Origin: CAKUIA01 sp044433115
Lineage (GTDB): Bacteria; Verrucomicrobiota; Verrucomicrobiia; Opitutales; Intestinicryptomonadaceae
Length of the DNA: 42,048 bases
Direction of reading: 5' to 3'
NCBI GenBank assembly: GCA_044433115.1
Contig: JAWXTY010000018.1
Coordinates: 1-42,048, forward strand
Shown here: positions 35,446-42,048 of the stretch, piece after piece
Numbering within the stretch: the first letter of the stretch is position 1
Layout: every line of letters starts with the position of its first letter
The notes under the pieces: model-generated
Database searches by the model: none
The model's input: the letters and a program-made list of their open reading frames with translations, nothing else
Told to the model about the DNA's origin: nothing
Translations under genes and position numbers: made by a program

Positions 35446-35907
35446 TTAATATCTCCTTTGCCAAGTATTTCTTCTTTTGGGAATAGGAATATTCTCGTGA
35501 AAATAATGTTCAATAATCTTGCCATTGTCATCGTGAATTACTTCGAAAATATTATAAGAAAAGCTAGTAAATTCGTGTGGACTATCTCGCATAAAGGCGT
35601 TTTTACACTTAATAACACTATTGATTTTTGAAGGCACCATCGCCGCTAAATATCCACTTACTAAGGCATCTTTATGTCTCGATTTCACTTCTACGATAAG
35701 CAGGCAATTATCTTTTTTGTTGTAGGCGAGTATATCAACTTCAAAGTTTTTGTATCTATAATTTTTATATACAAATTTATAAGGCGTGTGCCATTTTATG
35801 TATTTAATAGCAAATTTCTCAGCATTTTTGCCCAAAATATAATTTCTGCTGGGCTTTTTGAAAAATTTCTTAAAATATTCTATTATATTTAAAATCTGAG
35901 CTTTCAT
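35446..35907 (-). CDS. YraN/UPF0102-family putative nuclease, 153 aa
   Basis: The family's endonuclease-like core is visible: GKNAEKFAIKYIKWHTPYKFVYKNYRYKNFEVDILAYNKKDNCLLIVEVKSR, with the D-(x)-EVK metal-site pattern (Asp in VDIL, then EVK). The glutamate normally in GEID is kept (FEVD). Substrate and role of this family are poorly known; a Holliday-junction-resolvase-like fold is predicted in general. The C-terminus is basic. It lies 39 bp upstream of the kinase gene on the same strand, so it may share its transcript without a functional link. Confidence 0.8.
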   Translation of the reverse strand: MKAQILNIIEYFKKFFKKPSRNYILGKNAEKFAIKYIKWHTPYKFVYKNYRYKNFEVDILAYNKKDNCLLIVEVKSRHKDALVSGYLAAMVPSKINSVIKCKNAFMRDSPHEFTSFSYNIFEVIHDDNGKIIEHYFHENIPIPKRRNTWQRRY

Positions 35908-36020
35908 TATGAGTTCTAAAAATTAGTTTTATACTAAAGATACAATATATACCTGCTTCAACTATGGACTTCAAGCATATTAGATGCTTTCCTTCGAAAA
36001 CTCTCTAAATAACTATACAC

Positions 36021-36054
36021 AAAAAAAGAGCGTTTCCTTTTCGAGAAACGCTCT
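36021..36054 (-). terminator. Rho-independent terminator after the barrel remnant
   Basis: A perfect 10-bp stem (AGAGCGTTTC/GAAACGCTCT) with 8-nt loop is followed, on the minus strand, by seven T. It serves the fragment at 36074-36310, showing that a transcribed gene once ended here. Confidence 0.88.
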
Positions 36055-36073
36055 GTTTATGAATTTATTACTT

Positions 36074-36310
36074 TTAGAACTTCATACCTACGCTTAGGTT
36101 AAGTGTATGAGTGATTATAGCGTCGTAGATGTATGCGTTATAATCTAAGTAGCCTGAGCAAGTTTCGCCAACTAGCTTAGAAATGCTAGACTCGTAAATA
36201 ACTTCTATGCTACCATTACCTGTTACTAAACCTGTGTCTTGAATGCTACCCATATTACCATTGTCGTCAGTAGTCAAAATCAATGTTCCATTTACAGTCA
36301 ATTGCACCAC
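36074..36310 (-). pseudogene. Remnant of an outer-membrane autotransporter
   Basis: Only 78 codons remain, starting GTG GTG with stops just upstream. The end (SGYLDYNAYIYDAIITHTLNLSVGMKF) looks like the last strands of a barrel, with the C-terminal Phe needed for membrane insertion. The start (VQLTVNGTLILTTDDNG, GLVTGNGSIEV) looks like passenger strands. A large internal deletion joining passenger to barrel end explains both. It lacks a signal peptide and should not be exported. Alternatively it is a small orphan protein. A good terminator follows, and the xylA terminator lies directly upstream, so no promoter is evident. Confidence 0.6.
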
Positions 36311-36340
36311 CTGTTATATTTAAAATAAAATACCCCAAAT

Positions 36341-36382
36341 TTACAAAAGAAAGCAGGCTGTGAGAAATACCCACAGCCTGCT
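36341..36382 (-). terminator. Rho-independent terminator of xylA operon
   Basis: An 11-bp perfect stem AGCAGGCTGTG/CACAGCCTGCT with a 9-nt loop is followed on the minus strand by TTTCTTTTG. It lies 26 bp past the xylA stop and closes the sugar operon. Confidence 0.88.
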
Positions 36383-36408
36383 CAAAATTAATTAAATAAT
36401 TTATAAAA

Positions 36409-37719
36409 CTAACAGTACATTGCTAGAATTGCTTCGTAAAGCTCTTGCTTGCCACTTGTAGTTTTTGGCTCGCCATTTGCTTTTGCAAGTTCAACGATTT
36501 GCTCTAAGCTCAACTTGCCTTCTTCAAAGTCCTTACCAGCACCTGCGTCGAAAGAAGAATAACGTTCTTCAACCATCTTTGGCATTGCAGACTCTGTCAA
36601 TAACTTTGCAGCACCTTCTAATGCTCTAGCCATTGCATCCATACCAGCGATATGTGCAATAAAGATGTCTTCTAAGTCAGTAGAATTTCTACGTGGCTTT
36701 GCGTCGAAGTTAGTTCCCCCTGTGCCTAAGCCACCATTGCGAATTACTTGCATCATAGCTTGAACTAATTCGTATTGGTCGATAGGGAATTGGTCTGTAT
36801 CCCAACCATTTTGATAGTCGCCTCTGTTTGCGTCGATGCTACCTAACATATTGTTATCTACAGCAACTTGCAATTCGTGTTCGAAAGTATGACCAGCTAA
36901 TGTAGCGTGATTTACTTCGATATTTACCTTGAAATCGCCATCTAAATTGTGTGCCTTTAAGAAGCCAATTACTGTTTCTGTATCGAAATCGTATTGGTGC
37001 TTAGTAGGTTCCATTGGCTTTGGCTCAATTAAGAAAGTACCCTTGAAGCCCTTAGATCTTGCATAGTCTCTAGCAGCTGTAAGCATTTTCGCCAAGTGCA
37101 ACTTTTCACGCTTTTGGTCAGTGTTTAGAACGCTCATATAGCCTTCTCTACCTCCCCAGAATACGTAATTTTCGCCACCTAATTCTATAGTAGCATCAAT
37201 AGCGTTCTTGATTTGAACACCTGCACGAGCAACTACATTAAAGTCAGGGTTTGTTGCTGCACCATTCATATATCTAGTGTGGCTAAATACATTTGCAGTA
37301 CCCCATAGCAACTTAATGCCAGTTTCTGCTTGCTTTTGCTTAGCGTAAGCAACAACTTCTTTCAAGTTTGCTTCGTATTCTTCTATAGAAGAGCCTTCGC
37401 TAACTAAGTCAATGTCGTGGAAACAATAGTATTCTATGCCGATTTTTTGCATAATTTCAAAACCTGCATCAATCTTATTCTTAGCCATAGTAATAGCGTC
37501 AGCGTCGTCCCAAGGGAATGCCTTTGTGCCACCACCAAATGGGTCTTCGCCATGAGCACATAGAGTGTGCCACCAAGCCATAGAGAACTTGAACCAGTCC
37601 TTCATTTTTTTGCCCATTACTTCTTTTTCTGGGTCATAATAGCGAAACGCCATAGGGTTAGTTGAAGAAGTTCCTTCAAAATTAATTTTTCCTAAAGTAG
37701 GGAAGTATTCTTTATTCAT
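36409..37719 (-). CDS. xylA: Xylose isomerase, 436 aa
   Basis: It converts D-xylose to D-xylulose. The length and N-terminus (INFEGTSSTNPMAFRYYDPEKEVMGKKM) fit the class II, long-form enzymes. Signature parts are HTLCAHGEDPFGGGTKAFPW, the catalytic FHDIDLVSEG, WGTANVFSHTRYMNGAATNP, the metal-site WGGREGY, and EPKPMEPTKHQYDFD with EVNHATLAGHTFEHEL. It lies 83 bp after xylB on the same strand, with the operon terminator behind it. The gap may carry a weak secondary ribosome-binding region only. Confidence 0.97.
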   Translation of the reverse strand: MNKEYFPTLGKINFEGTSSTNPMAFRYYDPEKEVMGKKMKDWFKFSMAWWHTLCAHGEDPFGGGTKAFPWDDADAITMAKNKIDAGFEIMQKIGIEYYCFHDIDLVSEGSSIEEYEANLKEVVAYAKQKQAETGIKLLWGTANVFSHTRYMNGAATNPDFNVVARAGVQIKNAIDATIELGGENYVFWGGREGYMSVLNTDQKREKLHLAKMLTAARDYARSKGFKGTFLIEPKPMEPTKHQYDFDTETVIGFLKAHNLDGDFKVNIEVNHATLAGHTFEHELQVAVDNNMLGSIDANRGDYQNGWDTDQFPIDQYELVQAMMQVIRNGGLGTGGTNFDAKPRRNSTDLEDIFIAHIAGMDAMARALEGAAKLLTESAMPKMVEERYSSFDAGAGKDFEEGKLSLEQIVELAKANGEPKTTSGKQELYEAILAMYC

Positions 37720-37802
37720 ATTATTTGTCCTTATTAAAAATTCGATATTTTTTTGTACAAGAAAAACATTACATTTTTCTTTTTCTATTGTAAAACCAAT
37801 TT

Positions 37803-39341
37803 TTATAAATTAGCGATTAAATCATTCCACTTATCTGCTTTTTGTTGATAAACTTCAGCATATTCAGCACGAGGCGACTTAAATTCATCTTGTCCACAAA
37901 AACGTTGGCTAAGCTCTTGCCAAGAAATTCCTGTATGATTTTTAATAGCCCTCATACAAGCACCAAGAGCAGCAGAATTTAAAGATAACTTTAACCTACT
38001 CACCTTAGCTTGGAATATATCTGCAATCACCTGAGCGATACCCTCACTCTTAGACGCTCCACCTGTCAAAATGATATTATCCACCTTATTCTTAGACATC
38101 TTTTGAGCCTGAGTATACATATTCAAAAACTGCCCTTCTATAGTATATACAACCTTTTGAGCGTCTGTCATATTGTCGTTAGGTATATATTTTGGAGCAT
38201 TTGAAGATATATTTGGCGAAATTTCGTCTGAGAAAAATGGAATAATAAACTTTTCATCATCTATACTTGGAACGTAATCTGCAAAAGCAATATTATCAAA
38301 AAATGCCCAAGATACAGACACTAAGTCCTTCATAGCCTCTCTAGCCAAGGAGCCATTTCTAAAGCAAATCAAGCTCATATAATTATCAGCAGGATTGCCA
38401 AAAATGTGTGCATTTGCAGCAGGAGTTGCCTTATCTATAGCCGAAAAATAAGTATCGCTTGTTCCCAAACTAATTATAGCAGAACCTTCAATCATTGCCC
38501 CTATACCTATTAAACTAGATGGGTTATCGCCTGTTGACGCTATAATTTTTGTATCTGGCGAAAAGCCATAATTAATTGCAAAGTAAGAAGATATATCGCC
38601 TACGCAAGTATCAGAAGCAACAAGGCTTGGCAACTTTTCTGCCAAGTTATCGGCTGTAACTTCCACAGCCTTCTTATCCCAACAAAGCCCAGCTATATTC
38701 ATCAAGTTCATACCTGCCCCATCGCCAAAGTCTATAGGGCAATCCTTGCCAGCTAAAACAGAACATATAAAAGAAGAATTTAAGTGTATCCTCTTTGTAG
38801 CTGCATAAGCTGTAGGGTTTTCCTTTGAAAACTTTCGAATTTGAGCTCCAGTAAAACGCAAGATAGCAACAGAGCCAGTAGCCGACAAAACACCAGCTTC
38901 GCCTCCCATTGCCTCTGTAATTTCCTTACACTCCTCTTCTGTCGAAGTATCCAACCAAACTGGCGATTCGCTCCTTGTCAAGTGCTTCTTGATTTGTCCA
39001 GCTAAAGGAGTTTCACTATCAAAATCAAAAGCATTCAAGCTATCTAAATATACGCTTGCGTGCTGTTGCCCAGATGCCGAAATTGCCTTAATCTTAGATA
39101 AATCAATTTCCTTAGAAAGAGTCAAAAAGAGCAAATCCAAAGCCTCAGCCCACATATCAGCATAAGAGTAGACTACGCCGTTTTCGCCATAGACTACCCC
39201 AGATGTAGTTTTGTATTGGGCTAAATCCTTTTCAAAATTTACGCTTTTATTTAATATTATTTGTGAATTATCAAGGTCTATTATAGTTGCAGTCAAAGAT
39301 TGAGTACTGCAATCTAAACCCATATACAAATTTTCTATCAT
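37803..39341 (-). CDS. xylB: Xylulokinase-type FGGY carbohydrate kinase, 512 aa
   Basis: The ATG at 39341 (MIENLYMGLDCSTQS) is chosen because the longer frame overlaps the upstream gene and lacks a better ribosome-binding site. Family motifs are YMGLDCSTQSLTATIID, SASGQQHASVYLD, GDNPSSLIGIGAMIEGSAIISLGTSDT and the C-terminal ATP-site NIILTGGASKSEGIAQVIADIF. It phosphorylates xylulose to xylulose 5-phosphate, which fits adjacent xylA. The start lies 10 bp after the isomerase/epimerase stop. Confidence 0.9.
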   Translation of the reverse strand: MIENLYMGLDCSTQSLTATIIDLDNSQIILNKSVNFEKDLAQYKTTSGVVYGENGVVYSYADMWAEALDLLFLTLSKEIDLSKIKAISASGQQHASVYLDSLNAFDFDSETPLAGQIKKHLTRSESPVWLDTSTEEECKEITEAMGGEAGVLSATGSVAILRFTGAQIRKFSKENPTAYAATKRIHLNSSFICSVLAGKDCPIDFGDGAGMNLMNIAGLCWDKKAVEVTADNLAEKLPSLVASDTCVGDISSYFAINYGFSPDTKIIASTGDNPSSLIGIGAMIEGSAIISLGTSDTYFSAIDKATPAANAHIFGNPADNYMSLICFRNGSLAREAMKDLVSVSWAFFDNIAFADYVPSIDDEKFIIPFFSDEISPNISSNAPKYIPNDNMTDAQKVVYTIEGQFLNMYTQAQKMSKNKVDNIILTGGASKSEGIAQVIADIFQAKVSRLKLSLNSAALGACMRAIKNHTGISWQELSQRFCGQDEFKSPRAEYAEVYQQKADKWNDLIANL

Positions 39342-39351
39342 CTCTATATTC

Positions 39352-40392
39352 TTATTGTTTAGATTTATCAAAAGCTGCGTCGAATGCTAACTTAGAAGAT
39401 GGGAAATCTACTTTTCTTACAAATTCTGCAGCTTCCTTAGCCCCAAAGAACCTGTCCATACGTGAGTCTTCCCACTCTACAGATAATGGTCCTTGATAGT
39501 CTATGTCGTTTAATGCTACCATAATTTCTTCAAAGTTTACATCGCCGTGTCCCAAAGAACGGAAATCCCAATAACGCCTTGCATCGCCAAAGTCTGTATG
39601 ACCTCCAAATACACCAGCGTCGCCATTGCCGTGTCCGAACCAAGCGTCTTTCATATGTACGTGATAAATCTTGTCAGCAAACTTGCGTATAAACTTAACG
39701 TAGTCTACACCTTGATATACAAAGTGAGATGGGTCGTAATTAAAACCAAAACGCTTGTGATTATTTATAGCTTCTAGTGCCTTTTCAGCTGAAGCAATAT
39801 CAAAAGCAATTTCAGTTGGGTGAACTTCCAAAGCAAAGTTTACATCCAACTCATCAAAAGCGTCCATAATAGGAGTCCATCTCTTTGCAAAGTCCTTAAA
39901 GCCATTTTCTATAGTATCCTTATCCACTGGTGGGAATGAATACAAATATTGCCAGATAGAAGAGCCAGTGAAACCACAAACTGTGTCTTTCAAAGGAGAT
40001 TTTGCCAAAGACGCAGGTCTCAATGCCATCAAATTCTTACAAGCTTTCGCTGTATTAATCATCTCTTGAGCTGCTCTTTGACGCACGCCTTCAGGATCGC
40101 CATCGCCCCAAATATGAGGAGGCAATATAGCCTTGTGCCTGCCATCGATATTGTCGCATACGCACTGCCCCATCAAGTGATTAGATATTGCATAGCAGTT
40201 CAAGCCATTCTTTTCTAAAATTTCCCAACGAGATTTCAAATATGCTTCGTCGTCGAATTTAGATGTATCAAAGTGATCGCCCCAACAAGCTAATTCTAAG
40301 CCATCATAGCCCAATGCCTTGAGCTTTGGTGCTAATTCTGCTAGAGGTAAATCTGCCCACTGTCCTGTAAATATAGTTAAAGGTCTTGCCAT
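39352..40392 (-). CDS. Sugar phosphate isomerase/epimerase (TIM barrel), 346 aa
   Basis: The AP-endonuclease-2-like barrel has the metal-binding set Glu in FALEVHPTEI, Asp and His in NYDPSHFVYQ, His in IYHVHMKDAWF and Glu in PLSVEWEDSRMD. The N-terminus (LTIFTGQWADLPLAELAPKLKALGYDGLELACWGDHF) is typical of the large sugar isomerase group of PVC and Bacteroidota bacteria. The substrate is not deducible. Downstream of a Gfo/Idh/MocA dehydrogenase, oxidation-epimerisation of a sugar or inositol-like compound feeding xylA/xylB is plausible. Confidence 0.9.
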   Translation of the reverse strand: MARPLTIFTGQWADLPLAELAPKLKALGYDGLELACWGDHFDTSKFDDEAYLKSRWEILEKNGLNCYAISNHLMGQCVCDNIDGRHKAILPPHIWGDGDPEGVRQRAAQEMINTAKACKNLMALRPASLAKSPLKDTVCGFTGSSIWQYLYSFPPVDKDTIENGFKDFAKRWTPIMDAFDELDVNFALEVHPTEIAFDIASAEKALEAINNHKRFGFNYDPSHFVYQGVDYVKFIRKFADKIYHVHMKDAWFGHGNGDAGVFGGHTDFGDARRYWDFRSLGHGDVNFEEIMVALNDIDYQGPLSVEWEDSRMDRFFGAKEAAEFVRKVDFPSSKLAFDAAFDKSKQ

Positions 40393-40437
40393 TTTCTTAT
40401 TTCCTTAAATTTATTGTTAATCTTAAATGCCTTGTAA

Positions 40438-41619
40438 TTAAGGCATTGGAGTCCAAGCATTGTTGTTCTTAGCTGAGTCTGTAGTAGCATCGATAAACGC
40501 CATACCAGTTCTGCCATCGTCTACATTTGCATATTTAGTGCCATCGCAAGAGAAAGGCTTACCTTCCTTATACGCTCTAACATCAGCTTCAAAGCTACGG
40601 TGCAATCTTGCATAAGCGTCGTGGAAACCTTCTGTATGACCACTTGGTATTCTTGGTTCTGCAGTAACCCACTCAGGTAAATCACCCAAGAAGCCATCAT
40701 TAGCCTTAACGCAAGACCTCCAATAAACCCTTTCTGGTTGACCAATTAAGCTAATAGTTAGGCTTTCAGGCTCTTCTTGTCTCCAACGTAAAGTACCCTT
40801 AGTACAAGCAACTTCAATAGCCAAGTCATTCTTATGACCTACGCATATAGTAGAAGCTCTTACTAGTGCCTTTGCTCCATTGCTCAATTTGCAATAAGTT
40901 GTGAAGTGGTCGTCAAGGCTACGTCCTGGTACAAAAGACTCTAGGTGAGCAGAAACTTCAGTTACATCTAGTCCAGTTACATAACGCAACTGCATTAGAG
41001 CGTGTGTGCCAATATCGCCACCACATAAGCTCTTGCCAGCTGTCTTTGGATTAGTTCTCCAAGCTGCTTGTTGGTTTTGAGTTTCCTCTAACTTTTCAGC
41101 TAACCAGCCTTGTAGATAAGAAGAGTCTACCCAACGTACATCGCCTAAAAGCCCGCTAGTTACAATAAATCTGCTAAACCAAGTAGACCAGTGTCCTAAA
41201 TATGTATGAGCCAAAGCAAAAGGTACATTATTTTCTTTTACTGCTGCTTGCAACTCTTCAGCTTCTGCCAAAGTCATAGTCATAGGCTTTTCGCACATTA
41301 CAGGGATACCTGCCTTGATAAATTTTATAGCTGGGTCAAAGTGAGCAAAGTTAGGAGTTACGATAACTACATAATCAAGCTTTTCGCTTTCTGGTAAATC
41401 CTTTTGAGCTTCTAACATTTCATCATAAGACTTGTAGCCCTTAATAGGGTAAGCCCAGTTTTCAGCTTCGCTCAAAGACACTTGAGGGTCTGGGTGTAAA
41501 GCTCCAGCAACTACTCTACGAGTGCCGTCTGAATGTATAGCTTTTTGATGAGGCTGAGCGATAAATGCACCAGCTCCACCTCCAATTAAACCTACGTTTA
41601 ATACTTTTGGAGATGACAT
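40438..41619 (-). CDS. Gfo/Idh/MocA-family NAD(P)-dependent dehydrogenase, 393 aa
   Basis: The ATG at 41619 (MSSPKVLNVGLIGGGAGAFIAQPHQKAI) has a good ribosome-binding site (AAAGGAAAAAT). The longer in-frame extension upstream is unconvincing. The Rossmann motif GLIGGGAGAF, the EKP motif (MCEKPMTMTLAEAEEL) carrying the catalytic-region Lys, and GGDIGTHALMQLRYVTG are typical. It oxidises a sugar or polyol hydroxyl; which one is unknown. It is the first gene of the sugar operon. Confidence 0.92.
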   Translation of the reverse strand: MSSPKVLNVGLIGGGAGAFIAQPHQKAIHSDGTRRVVAGALHPDPQVSLSEAENWAYPIKGYKSYDEMLEAQKDLPESEKLDYVVIVTPNFAHFDPAIKFIKAGIPVMCEKPMTMTLAEAEELQAAVKENNVPFALAHTYLGHWSTWFSRFIVTSGLLGDVRWVDSSYLQGWLAEKLEETQNQQAAWRTNPKTAGKSLCGGDIGTHALMQLRYVTGLDVTEVSAHLESFVPGRSLDDHFTTYCKLSNGAKALVRASTICVGHKNDLAIEVACTKGTLRWRQEEPESLTISLIGQPERVYWRSCVKANDGFLGDLPEWVTAEPRIPSGHTEGFHDAYARLHRSFEADVRAYKEGKPFSCDGTKYANVDDGRTGMAFIDATTDSAKNNNAWTPMP

Positions 41620-41689
41620 ATTTTTCCTTTGTTGTAATAATAAGTTATGTGGGGCTTTTAAAACTACCCCCTTTATAAAGTTATTTAAT

Positions 41690-41718
41690 ACCATAGATAC
41701 ATCTCAAAAAAATTTCAA
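41690..41718 (-). promoter_or_regulatory. Candidate promoter of the sugar operon, with a palindrome in its leader
   Basis: TTGAAA (-35, 41718-41713) and TATGGT (-10, 41695-41690), 17 bp apart on the minus strand, stand about 70 bp before the dehydrogenase ATG. Between promoter and start, GGGG CTTTTAAAAC TACCCC (41651-41670) is an imperfect palindrome that could be an operator. No regulator gene is adjacent. Confidence 0.45.
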
Positions 41719-41778
41719 GAAAATTCTAAATATTTTTTCAAATACAGCCTGACCTCCCCGCTATTAAATTTTAGACAC

Positions 41779-41814
41779 AAAAAAACCTCTTATACCAATA
41801 AAGGGCTAAGAGGT
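41779..41814 (-). terminator. Rho-independent terminator of the right-edge gene
   Basis: ACCTCTTA (41785-41792) pairs with TAAGAGGT (41807-41814) around a 14-nt loop; on the minus strand it is followed by seven T. It lies 19 bp past the stop of the truncated right-edge gene. Confidence 0.8.
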
Positions 41815-41832
41815 CTTTGTTTTAAATTAAAA

Positions 41833-42048
41833 TTAGTCTAAGCGACCAAAGCCACCACCAATTTTTCTTCTTGGCTTGTCGCCAAAGTCTCTGCGTGGCT
41901 TATCACCAAAATCACGCCTTGGTCTATCGCCAAAGTCGCCTCTTGGCTTGTCGCCAAAGTCTCTGCGTGGCTTATCACCAAAATCACGCCTTGGTCTATC
42001 GCCAAAGTCGCCTCTTGGCTTGTCGCCAAAGTCTCTACGTGGTCTGTC
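41833..42048 (-). CDS. C-terminal Arg/Gly-rich repeat tail of an unidentified protein (cut by window edge)
   Basis: 71 codons plus stop are visible in the minus frame, made of DFGDKPRR, DFGDKPRG and DFGDRPRR units and closing RKIGGGFGRLD. Such D-F-G-D/R-P-R-rich low-complexity tails are found on RNA-binding proteins such as DEAD-box helicases, RRM proteins or ribonucleases in many bacteria, so an RNA-related role is likely but the domain lies outside the window. Coding strand is set by the open frame and the stop followed by a terminator. Confidence 0.75.
   Translation of the reverse strand, partial: DRPRRDFGDKPRGDFGDRPRRDFGDKPRRDFGDKPRGDFGDRPRRDFGDKPRRDFGDKPRRKIGGGFGRLD
41882..42048 (-). 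repeat. 72-bp coding tandem repeat with 24-bp subunits
   Basis: The sequence from 41881 recurs at 41953 (identical over the 72 bp to the next start) and a third copy begins at 42025 with a change. Each 72-bp unit codes for three 8-residue DFGD(K/R)PR(R/G) motifs. It continues past the window edge. Confidence 0.88.

Noticed and set aside
35400..35940. TTCTAAAAAT motifs on both sides of the YraN gene, resembling MITE ends
   Set aside because: Both are in the same direction, the GGG end is missing and no element interior is present; AT-rich chance matches are more likely.
37797..37815. AAAACCAATTTTTATAA near the xylB stop, like the MITE right end
   Set aside because: There is no GAAGCCCC continuation and no partner arm; taken as chance similarity.

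Overview
The window is a 42 kb, AT-rich stretch from a Gram-negative bacterium. An outer membrane is indicated by a classical autotransporter with a C-terminal Phe, a SurA/parvulin-type chaperone, a lipoprotein and several exported repeat proteins. The gene mix (sugar-phosphate isomerase/epimerase and Gfo/Idh/MocA dehydrogenase beside xylA/xylB, a kinase plus ECF-like sigma cassette with pentapeptide repeats, FabV, a FatA/B-type thioesterase) fits a host-associated member of the PVC group, for example an Opitutales-like Verrucomicrobiota. That placement is inference from gene content only.

Layout. 1-4.3 kb: the N-terminal part of an exported repeat protein whose signal-peptide start is duplicated in tandem, diverging from a large exported Sel1-repeat protein. 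4.3-7.1 kb: a decayed hipBA toxin-antitoxin locus. The antitoxin gene is intact. The toxin kinase gene can be reassembled from four pieces, separated by two short inverted-repeat (MITE-like) elements and a 112-bp insertion; a third MITE lies between hipB and hipA and itself carries a nested insertion. A structured, hairpin-rich intergenic block and a tRNA-Ser(GGA) follow. 7.4-17.0 kb (minus strand): a close-packed gene run of lipoprotein (ABM fold), DUF2868 membrane protein, DUF3482 GTPase, nitroreductase, parA, rnc, mfd and a SurA-like isomerase. 17.1-26.6 kb (plus strand): argH, acyl-ACP thioesterase, a membrane protein, gmk, metF, ispA, fabV, a solute-binding protein, a class IV aminotransferase and dnaX. 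dnaX ends its main frame on a run of ten A residues, with a 114-codon continuation in the +1 frame, which looks like a gamma/tau switch.

26.6-36 kb (minus strand): a 1773-residue autotransporter with about 26 near-identical beta-helix repeats, then a cassette of YraN-like nuclease, Ser/Thr kinase fused to pentapeptide repeats, sigma-70-like factor, small coiled-coil protein and an exported pentapeptide protein homologous to the kinase's own sensor tail. 36-41.7 kb: a barrel-end remnant and a sugar operon (Gfo/Idh dehydrogenase, isomerase/epimerase, xylulokinase, xylose isomerase). The right edge carries the repetitive Arg/Gly-rich tail of an unidentified protein.

The most promising undescribed system is the kinase/sigma/exported-mimic cassette (32.0-35.4 kb). 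The best genetic oddities are the dnaX slip site and the MITE-riddled hipA.
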